Of a stretch of 31,452 bases of DNA, positions 12,463 through 18,504 are shown one piece after another. Both the position numbers and the translations under genes were made by a program. Numbering within the stretch: the first letter of the stretch is position 1; each line of letters starts with the position of its first letter. The stretch is from assembly GCA_029259935.1 (NCBI GenBank), contig JAJDEH010000359.1, forward strand, positions 1 through 31,452, written 5' to 3'. The notes below the pieces were generated by a model that ran no database searches, was not told the DNA's origin, and saw only the letters and a list, made by a program, of their open reading frames with translations. This stretch comes from Planctomycetota bacterium. GTDB taxonomy: Bacteria; Planctomycetota; Planctomycetia; Pirellulales; Pirellulaceae.

Positions 12463-13079
12463 CCAAAACGAAACAGTTAGACACGTTCTTCTGCGCCACC
12501 AAGGCGAGCCTGAATCGGCAAGCGTGCCAGTGGCCGCGGGGACAGATTGTTACTTGGAAGGTCGAAAAGCCGATCGCCAAGTTTCCGCGGCGCGACTACG
12601 AAGAAACCTGCCGCATGGCGCTCGGCCAGTGGGAGGCCGAATGCGGGATTCGCTTCGAACACAAGACAACGCGCGGCCGGGCCAACATCAACATCACGAC
12701 GCGCGACATCGACGGCCGCGGCGGAATCCTTGCCGAGGCGGAACTACCGTGCAGCGGAAAGAAAGCGTTGACGGTTTGGGTCGACGTTGGCGAAGACTGG
12801 GTCCACGCCAAAAACCCGATCGACGGCACGATGGATCTGTTGCGCGTGCTAACTCACGAATTCGGCCACTCGATCGGCCTCGGCCACGCGCCCCAACGAA
12901 GCCGCAACTTGATGGCTCCGACGGTCAGCCGCATCCGATCCCCCCAAGTCAATTGGGACATCCCACAAAGCCGCATGAAGTACGGCGACCCGATGCTAAC
13001 TCCGCCTCCGCCCGACATGGAAAAGAAAAAGGGCGTGTGGGTTTTCGTCCCCGATGGAATCGTAAAAGAAGTCGCATGA
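12456..13079 (+). CDS. Matrixin-family (M10-like) zinc metalloprotease
   Basis: A 207-residue protein with the metzincin zinc site HEFGHSIGLGH (residues 134-144: ligands H134, H138, H144 and catalytic E135) and the Met-turn LMAP with M153. The preceding part has the usual matrixin layout: CQWPRGQIVTWKV, a helix EETCRMALGQWE, IRFEHK, then strands ILAEAELP and KALTVWVDV. There is no signal peptide and no Cys-switch propeptide. The C-terminus is a short Pro/Lys-rich tail (about 170-207). It cleaves peptide bonds; the substrate is unknown. A signal-less hydrolase behind a holin-like gene fits the logic of an endolysin, here proteolytic. Alternatives are a virion-borne protease or a maturase for the coupled secreted proteins. 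Its stop overlaps the next start as ATGA. Confidence 0.85.
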   Translation: MVAKTKQLDTFFCATKASLNRQACQWPRGQIVTWKVEKPIAKFPRRDYEETCRMALGQWEAECGIRFEHKTTRGRANINITTRDIDGRGGILAEAELPCSGKKALTVWVDVGEDWVHAKNPIDGTMDLLRVLTHEFGHSIGLGHAPQRSRNLMAPTVSRIRSPQVNWDIPQSRMKYGDPMLTPPPPDMEKKKGVWVFVPDGIVKEVA

Positions 13080-14389
13080 ATCGTCTAATGCAAGCCGCAA
13101 TCCTCATCGCGTCGCTACTCCTCGGTGGCGGACAATCCGACGCCGCGCGAGCCCATCGGGCCAAACACTTCGCGCCCAAGGAATACGGCTACATCTATTA
13201 CGTCACGATACGACAAACGTCGGCCATCGATGGCGAGTCGAAAGCGGCGCTGGTCAATCAGTCGCGGTTCACGATCGCCAGCAGCAGCTCGCAACAGATC
13301 ATCGAACGCTGCACGCCCCGGCGCGTGGCCCCGGGCCTGTACTACATCGACCTCCGCGACCTGCGATGGAACTACAAAGACTTCCACCAGGTGCTTGCCA
13401 AGTATCCCTATTCAACGGCCCGTCTGCCGCTGATCATTCGAAGCGATTGGCTGGTCGTGCAACTGGGCGACGAATCGAACAGCAACGCCCGCCCATTGTT
13501 GCTCTACGGCGACGACAAGTTCACTCGCGACCAGTTTCTAAAGTTTTGGAAGGTGGCCAATAACAAAGAAGATCACTTCGGCTACAACGAAGGTGACAGC
13601 GGAGTCGGGGTGGCCAAGAAACGGTTTATCGAAAACCGGCCCACGGCGAAAAGAAGTTGGGCTTGGGGCACGCGCGACTCGGCAATCATCGACCGCGATA
13701 GCGATCCGCTGGAACATCCCGATAACAATTTCGACCACGACGCCGAAGAGTGGTTGGTCGGCATGCCCAAAGTCAGCATTGAAACGCACGCCCGCGGCGT
13801 GTTGATGGATTGCCTGCTTTGCGACGACAAGGGAGTTCGCCAAACGATCGCTCCCGCGAACATCGTCAACGGTGGTACCAACTTTCGCGGTGTGACCCAA
13901 ATCCAGAACTTCGGCGCGTGCATTGTTTGTCATAACGGTGGCCTCAAAAAGCCGACCGTCAACGAACGACGTGAATCGTTGGCGGCCGGGTATCGGCTGT
14001 ACGCCCAAGACAAACGCAAGGCCGAGCAGGCCGAACTATTCCACCTGGGCGACGTCGTCGCCGCCATGGAAAGCGATACGAACTTATTCGCGGCCGGCGT
14101 CCAGCTCTGCAACGGCCTGGAGATTGCCGAAAACGCCAAACAGTTCCGACAGGTGTTCGCCCTCTACGACGCCGACGTGACGCTCGGGCAAGCGGCTCAC
14201 GAGCTGGGATACAGCGAGGCCGATCTCAAGTTGGCCATCGGCCACGCCACGAACATTTATGACGACCTCGGCGCGCGAGTCGCCACGCTGGCCCAAGGCC
14301 GGGCGATGCGTCGAACGAGCTTTGAGTCCGAATATCGAAACATCTTGAAAGCCTTGCGCTACGCCAAGGCGGACGGAGTAATCCAATGA
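13076..14389 (+). CDS. Secreted haem-c protein with CIVCH motif
   Basis: A 437-residue protein with a signal peptide (MNRLMQAAILIASLLLGGG..., cleavage near residues 22-26). Its haem-c attachment motif is CIVCH at residues 282-286, with a second Cys pair CLLC at 246-249. The segment LYYIDLRDLRWNYKDFHQV (about 88-106) and the following YPY recall, from memory, large secreted planctomycete proteins with cytochrome c domains. The C-terminal 130 residues are helical. It would act outside the cytoplasm and needs host haem-lyase machinery. The start at 13076 was chosen from the ATGA overlap and the signal peptide; the frame stays open far upstream but only antisense-like. Electron transfer, redox sensing or a structural use of haem are all possible. 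One CxxCH could occur by chance, but the neighbour also has one. Confidence 0.75.
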   Translation: MNRLMQAAILIASLLLGGGQSDAARAHRAKHFAPKEYGYIYYVTIRQTSAIDGESKAALVNQSRFTIASSSSQQIIERCTPRRVAPGLYYIDLRDLRWNYKDFHQVLAKYPYSTARLPLIIRSDWLVVQLGDESNSNARPLLLYGDDKFTRDQFLKFWKVANNKEDHFGYNEGDSGVGVAKKRFIENRPTAKRSWAWGTRDSAIIDRDSDPLEHPDNNFDHDAEEWLVGMPKVSIETHARGVLMDCLLCDDKGVRQTIAPANIVNGGTNFRGVTQIQNFGACIVCHNGGLKKPTVNERRESLAAGYRLYAQDKRKAEQAELFHLGDVVAAMESDTNLFAAGVQLCNGLEIAENAKQFRQVFALYDADVTLGQAAHELGYSEADLKLAIGHATNIYDDLGARVATLAQGRAMRRTSFESEYRNILKALRYAKADGVIQ

Positions 14390-14964
14390 TCAGGTTAGCC
14401 ATGCTGTTGGTAGTTTTGTCGCCGCTGGCGCTGCAAGCCGGCCACGGCTGCCAGAATTTCTTTCGTGGTCACCGCGGCGTCGGGCACCATCAACACCGGA
14501 CCAACTTTCGGCACGGCGCTCATCACGATGATTTCCACAATGATTTTCATCACGCCGTCGGCGAGAACTTGAGCCGAATCGCCGCGCAAAAATACGAAGT
14601 CGCCAACGATCCGGAATATCTCGAGTTCCTCAAGACCGAGGCGCGTTTCCGAGAATTCAAGGCGTATCGTGAGGGTTTGAGGCAAGGCGGCAAGAACACC
14701 GAACCGTTGACCAACGAGCTGCCCATCATCAAAGCCAACTGCGCAAGCTGTCACGGCACGAATTTGGGATCCCCACGCGGCGGCCTGTTCGTCGGCGCGG
14801 GTTCGCCGTTGGAAGCTTCGCACATTACGAAGGTCATGCGCTGGCTATCGGGCAAGGCCGACCCGCCGGCGGAAATGAAGTCCGTCATCGAAAAACTAAT
14901 CCGAGAGAAACAACAGGGGGCGGCCCTGGAAGAACTCTTGACCCTTGAAGGAGAAGACGAATGA
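14386..14964 (+). CDS. Secreted His-rich c-type cytochrome-like protein
   Basis: A 192-residue protein with a signal peptide (MIRLAMLLVVLSPLALQAG) and then a strikingly His-rich region (residues about 29-56, with HHQHR, HGAHHDDFH and DFHHA). A helical section follows, and then a cytochrome c-like domain. CASCHG at 119-124 is the haem-binding motif. M155 or M167 (in KADPPAEMKSV) could be the distal Met ligand. GSPRGGLFVGAGSPLEASHITKVM is arranged as in small class I cytochromes. The His block may bind metal or extra haem. The gene overlaps both neighbours by four bases (ATGA), so the haem proteins are co-translated. It is probably periplasmic. Confidence 0.8.
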   Translation: MIRLAMLLVVLSPLALQAGHGCQNFFRGHRGVGHHQHRTNFRHGAHHDDFHNDFHHAVGENLSRIAAQKYEVANDPEYLEFLKTEARFREFKAYREGLRQGGKNTEPLTNELPIIKANCASCHGTNLGSPRGGLFVGAGSPLEASHITKVMRWLSGKADPPAEMKSVIEKLIREKQQGAALEELLTLEGEDE

Positions 14965-15314
14965 GACCCATCCTATTGGCACTAGTCGCACTCTCGGCGC
15001 TGGCGATCGCCACGCCCGCCCAAGGCGGCGGATTCGGATTCGGCCAAGCAATCCGAAACTTCCGCGACGTCCAACGCCTGCGCTCGCAACAACTGCGAAA
15101 CGAGCGGCTGAACGCTGAACTGAACGCATTGGAATTTCGAAATGAATTTCGGCAACAGCTTCGCCGCGAGCAATTCCGGCAGGATCTTCGGCGCGAGCAG
15201 TTTCGCCAACAACTTCGACGCGAACGCCTTCGCCAGCAACTCAACGGCTCCGACGACTTCGGCCATTGCACTCAGTCGCTGGAATCGTCTTGCGATGCGT
15301 TGTTTGGGTACTGA
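14961..15314 (+). CDS. Secreted Arg/Gln-rich nine-residue repeat protein
   Basis: A 117-residue protein with a signal peptide (MRPILLALVALSALAIATPAQG) and a Gly/Phe-rich start to the mature chain. A long, very basic helix follows, built from nine-residue repeats: FRQQLRREQ (63-71), FRQDLRREQ (72-80), FRQQLRRER (81-89), then LRQQL. The repeats should form an extended coiled or single alpha-helix rich in positive charge. The last 20 residues carry two Cys (103 and 111), suiting a disulfide outside the cytoplasm. It ends the rightward cassette, overlapping the cytochrome gene by four bases. The charge could bind envelope anions, DNA or the acidic parts of partner proteins. Function unknown. Confidence 0.65.
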   Translation: MRPILLALVALSALAIATPAQGGGFGFGQAIRNFRDVQRLRSQQLRNERLNAELNALEFRNEFRQQLRREQFRQDLRREQFRQQLRRERLRQQLNGSDDFGHCTQSLESSCDALFGY

Positions 15315-15327
15315 GACAAGAATCGAA

Positions 15328-15681
15328 TCATCCTAAGACGAATCCAATCAGCGTAGCGATAGCCGCGAGAATGGGGAGGAACGCGACTAGTATCATCAAA
15401 CTCGATCGCCAAGGCGATGCGTTCCACCACTCGTTGAACTTTTCTCTGTAATTTGGTCGCGGGGGATATTCCATGATCTTCGACGTCGGTATGAAACTGT
15501 GGCTTGTGAATCGTTCCGTCAAGCCGTGTTTTTGGTATCTCCGAAGCCGCTCCTGTAGGTCACCTAGGTTGATTGGTCCAATGGCTTCTTGCACGTCTGT
15601 AAACGACAGTCGCCCCTGGTTTGAGTCGTAGCTCTCACTCAAGTAGCGCAACAAGCGATTGTCAGTCTCGTCAGTCTTCAT
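15328..15681 (-). CDS. Second moron: winged-helix-like, C-tail-anchored protein
   Basis: A 117-residue protein. Residues about 5-55 look like a winged helix (DNRLLRYLSES, LSFTDVQEAIG, LGDLQERLRRYQKHGLTERF). A proline-rich linker follows, then one membrane helix (94-116, SLMILVAFLPILAAIATLIG). A membrane-anchored DNA-binding or protein-interaction protein is suggested. It is transcribed against the late genes, 14 bases tail to tail from the 14961 gene. A good GGAGGAGTC precedes its start on the minus strand. The second 65-bp repeat lies upstream of it. Confidence 0.6.
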   Translation of the reverse strand: MKTDETDNRLLRYLSESYDSNQGRLSFTDVQEAIGPINLGDLQERLRRYQKHGLTERFTSHSFIPTSKIMEYPPRPNYREKFNEWWNASPWRSSLMILVAFLPILAAIATLIGFVLG

Positions 15682-15821
15682 TGACTCCTCCTTTTCATCC
15701 GGAATTGCTACTTTTCGTCCGTACTTGGCTCGTGCCTGCGCGGTTGCCTTTTTCGCATTCTACGGGCTCCTCAACAGACCAGTAAATCATCCAACTTAGG
15801 ACCAGTTGACCTTTTTCCAAG

Positions 15822-15886
15822 ATTCCATACCCAATTGGGTAACAAGCCGGCTTAACGGTCCGCTGGACACGTTCGTAGAGTTCAAA
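15822..15886 (+). repeat. 65-bp direct repeat, copy B, with 14-bp palindrome
   Basis: Same element as 11975-12039. The palindrome TACCCAATTGGGTA is at 15828-15841, and the block CTGGACACGTTCGTAGAG plus TTCAAA is at 15863-15886. It lies between the second leftward moron and the first rightward head gene (15922). Both copies thus stand where rightward late transcription must resume after an opposing gene. Confidence 0.85.
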
Positions 15887-15921
15887 GGAATTTCACCTTT
15901 GATCGACTCACGCAACGCAAC

Positions 15922-16281
15922 ATGCCCACGTTGACCGTTAATAGCTTGTCTCGCGATGGCGTCGACGACGCCGGAGTCGCCGCGGACGCCGGCGGTGATC
16001 AATTCGCCAACTCCGGTGCGGAGTTCTTCCGCATCCACAACGGCGGCGGCGCTCAAATCACGGTCACGATCGCCACGCAACTTGCCGTCGACGGCGAAGC
16101 GGTCGCCGACAAAACCGTCGACGTCCCGGCCGGCGAAAGCCGTGTGATCGGACCTTTTCCGACAGGGCTCTACAACGACAGCAGCAACAACATCCAGCTT
16201 ACCTATTCAGGCGTGACCAGTGTCACGGTCGGCGTGTTCAGCGTGCCTTCGGTCAGCTCACCCTTCCTGACGGTCCAATAA
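15922..16281 (+). CDS. Small beta-rich virion protein, paralogue 1
   Basis: A 119-residue protein, strand-rich and low in charge. Its pattern (LSRDGVDDAGVAADAGGDQF, FFRIHNGGGAQITVTIAT, VDGEAVADKTVDVPAGESRV, IGPFP, IQLTYSGVTSVTVGVF) is familiar from small Ig-like or jelly-roll proteins beside phage capsid genes, often annotated as hypothetical or decoration proteins. The next gene is a clear paralogue. A decoration, head-fibre or stopper role is likely but not proved. It is the first gene of the resumed structural cluster. Confidence 0.65.
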   Translation: MPTLTVNSLSRDGVDDAGVAADAGGDQFANSGAEFFRIHNGGGAQITVTIATQLAVDGEAVADKTVDVPAGESRVIGPFPTGLYNDSSNNIQLTYSGVTSVTVGVFSVPSVSSPFLTVQ

Positions 16282-16284
16282 ATC

Positions 16285-16617
16285 ATGTCCCTACTCGCAG
16301 CAACCACGATCACCCGCGCCGGTATCGACGACGCCGGAGCGGCCGCGGCCGGCGGCGGCGACGAATTCGTGAATACGGGAATCGAATTCGTACGGCTCAA
16401 CAACGGCGACGCCAGCCCGATAACTCTGACGGTCGTGACGACCAAGACCATTGATGGCAAAGCGGTCGCCGACCATACGGCGGTCATTCCCGCCGGCGGC
16501 AGCCGCGTGCTGGGGCCTTGGCCCAAGGACACCTACAACGACGCCAACAGCCGCGTGCAGCTCACCTATTCGGGCGTGACCAGCTTGAACGTGGCCGTGT
16601 TGCGACCAGGCGGATAA
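16285..16617 (+). CDS. Small beta-rich virion protein, paralogue 2
   Basis: A 110-residue tandem paralogue of the preceding gene: ITRAGIDDAGAAAAGGGDEF, FVRLNNGDASPITLTVVT, IDGKAVADHTAVIPAGGSRV, LGPWP, VQLTYSGVTSLNVAVL. The two align over nearly the whole length. It starts three bases after the stop of its neighbour, and its own stop abuts the next ATG. Duplicates may form alternating subunits in the capsid lattice, or one may have diverged for a different vertex. Confidence 0.65.
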   Translation: MSLLAATTITRAGIDDAGAAAAGGGDEFVNTGIEFVRLNNGDASPITLTVVTTKTIDGKAVADHTAVIPAGGSRVLGPWPKDTYNDANSRVQLTYSGVTSLNVAVLRPGG

Positions 16618-16830
16618 ATGGCCGCGCCGACCAATCAAGAACTGCTCGACGACGTACTGACGGCGATCCAATCGATCGTCCAAGGCAAGAACGTCTCCGC
16701 GTCGGAAGGCGCTCGGGCCATGACCCGGTTATCGATCAACGACCTTTACAAATTGAAAAACAAGTTGGAAGACGAAATCGCCAACGCGGCAAACCCGCAA
16801 GTCTTCTTTCCGCTTGGCCGCGAATACTAA
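16618..16830 (+). CDS. gpW-like head completion protein
   Basis: A 70-residue protein of lambda gpW size and position, directly before the portal gene. Its pattern agrees with gpW: helix TNQELLDDVLTAIQSIVQGK, a short hairpin (VSASEGARAMTRLS), helix NDLYKLKNKLEDEIANAA, then an aromatic tail (VFFPLGREY). GpW closes the packaged head beneath the portal and allows the connector to bind. The gene begins immediately after the previous stop. Confidence 0.75.
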   Translation: MAAPTNQELLDDVLTAIQSIVQGKNVSASEGARAMTRLSINDLYKLKNKLEDEIANAANPQVFFPLGREY

Positions 16831-16836
16831 ATCCGC

Positions 16837-18504
16837 ATGTTCAACTGGCTAAAAAACGCGTTCTCCAAAACGGCCCGCCCCGGCTCGCGCGGCTTTGCGC
16901 AAAAACTGCTCGCGCAAGGCTGGACCGAAGCGTTCCGCCTGGCCCGCAAAGATCCGCCTCGGGACGCCTATCAGCCTTATCCGTTCAGCGGCGACGCGGC
17001 GATCGCCAGCAGCCACGATCTGCTACACCGCCGGGTTCGCGACCTGGCCCGCAACAACGCACAAGCCAAACGCATTGTGGGGGCGCTAACCGACTTGGTG
17101 GTTGGCCAAGGTTTCCAAACCTTTAGCTGGCCCTTCGATCCGACCGAAACGGCGATCGTGGAAGCCGAGATCGACCAGCTCCTCGACGGCGGCCAACTCG
17201 GGCCTCGACTGACGTTCGCCTTGGAAAGCGACGATCTGTTCACCGAATGGGCCAACGACGAAAAGCAAATCGACGTCGAAGGCCGGCTCAACTGGACCGA
17301 TCTGCAGCGGATGGCGATGGGCGAATGCGTACAAGTCGGCAACGGCTTTCTGGTCCGCTCGATGAAAAAAGATTTCGACCTGGTTCCGCTCGCCTATCAG
17401 ATCTTGGAGCGAGACCAGCTCGACACGACGTTCGACCGGCCGCTTTCGGATGAAGAAAACAAGATCGTCGGCGGCGTCGAATTGGACGCGCATAACCGCG
17501 TGGTCGCTTATCACTTTTTCCTCGACCATCCGCACGATCTGTTTTTCGGCACCTCGCAAAGCATGCTCGGCGGAGCGGGCCAGGCGTTTGGTGTCGGCCA
17601 GCGCCGCGCACGCATTCCGGCCGATCGAGTGATCGACCTGGCTCTTTTCCATCGCCCGAGCGCCTCGCTGGGAATTAGCTGGTTCGACGCCATCGGCGAC
17701 AGCACGTTCGATCGGCAGAGCTACACCGATAGCGAAATCCGTTCGGCGGCGCTGGGAGCTGCCTTTATTCTAGTCGCCCAGTTGATGGACAAGGGGGCGG
17801 GCCAATTCGCTCCGGACCTCGACGACCTGATCGCCGACAATCGCGGGCGAAAATATCAAGTCGGCAACTCGCCGATGGCCCAAGTGGTTGGTCCCGGCGA
17901 GTCGATCGAAATGGTCAGCTCCGATCGGCCCAACGCCAACGCGCCCGCCTTTCTGAAGGTCATCGACCGCGACACGGCGGGGGGAGCTGGTATCAGCTAC
18001 TACACGCTGACCGGCGACTATGCGTCGACCAACTTCAGCTCGACCCGCGCGGCCAAGATGGACGAAGACGTCCACATCAGCGCGCTGCAGCAATGGTTTG
18101 GCCACCACGTCGCCTTGCCCGTCCGGCGCGATTTCAACCGAGCGGCCGCGGCGGTCGGTCTGTTTAAGAGCGTCACTCCAAAAGAGTATTTTCGTCGGCA
18201 GCGAACCTATCAGCGCTTCGACGCGATCGGCCCGGGCCGCGGGCTGCTCGATCCGCGCAGCGAAACCGAAGCCGTGGTCACGCTCTTGCGATCCGGCCTG
18301 TCGACCTACAAAGAGGCCTGCGCTCGGCGAAACGTCCATTGGATGCGTCAACTGATCCAGATCAGCGCCGAGCGGCGAATCATGAAGCGGCTGAACGTAT
18401 CGCTCGACTTCTCGAAAAACTCGACGGGAGAAACAGAGGCGGGTGCCGTCGGCGACGAAGTCGAACGAGAGACAGTCGAAGCGGGAGGTATGCCCAATGC
18501 CTAG
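16837..18504 (+). CDS. Portal protein, lambda gpB family
   Basis: A 555-residue portal, the dodecameric ring at the capsid vertex through which DNA passes. It matches the lambda-type family in size and landmarks: YQPYPFSGDAAIASSHDLLHRR at the N-terminus, RNNAQAKRIVGALTDLVVGQG, a basic stretch near LARDNN-like motifs, the wing with LVPLAYQILERDQLDT, HRPSASLGISWFDA, and the late segment YYTLTGDYASTNFSSTRAAKMDE. It ends with a long charged C-terminus. The stop overlaps the next start by eight bases. It follows gpW and precedes protease and capsid, as in lambda. Confidence 0.9.
   Translation: MFNWLKNAFSKTARPGSRGFAQKLLAQGWTEAFRLARKDPPRDAYQPYPFSGDAAIASSHDLLHRRVRDLARNNAQAKRIVGALTDLVVGQGFQTFSWPFDPTETAIVEAEIDQLLDGGQLGPRLTFALESDDLFTEWANDEKQIDVEGRLNWTDLQRMAMGECVQVGNGFLVRSMKKDFDLVPLAYQILERDQLDTTFDRPLSDEENKIVGGVELDAHNRVVAYHFFLDHPHDLFFGTSQSMLGGAGQAFGVGQRRARIPADRVIDLALFHRPSASLGISWFDAIGDSTFDRQSYTDSEIRSAALGAAFILVAQLMDKGAGQFAPDLDDLIADNRGRKYQVGNSPMAQVVGPGESIEMVSSDRPNANAPAFLKVIDRDTAGGAGISYYTLTGDYASTNFSSTRAAKMDEDVHISALQQWFGHHVALPVRRDFNRAAAAVGLFKSVTPKEYFRRQRTYQRFDAIGPGRGLLDPRSETEAVVTLLRSGLSTYKEACARRNVHWMRQLIQISAERRIMKRLNVSLDFSKNSTGETEAGAVGDEVERETVEAGGMPNA

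Noticed and set aside
11975..15886. The 65-bp repeats as ends of a transposon
   Set aside because: They are direct, not inverted, imperfect, and no transposase or integrase lies between them; no target duplication is visible.
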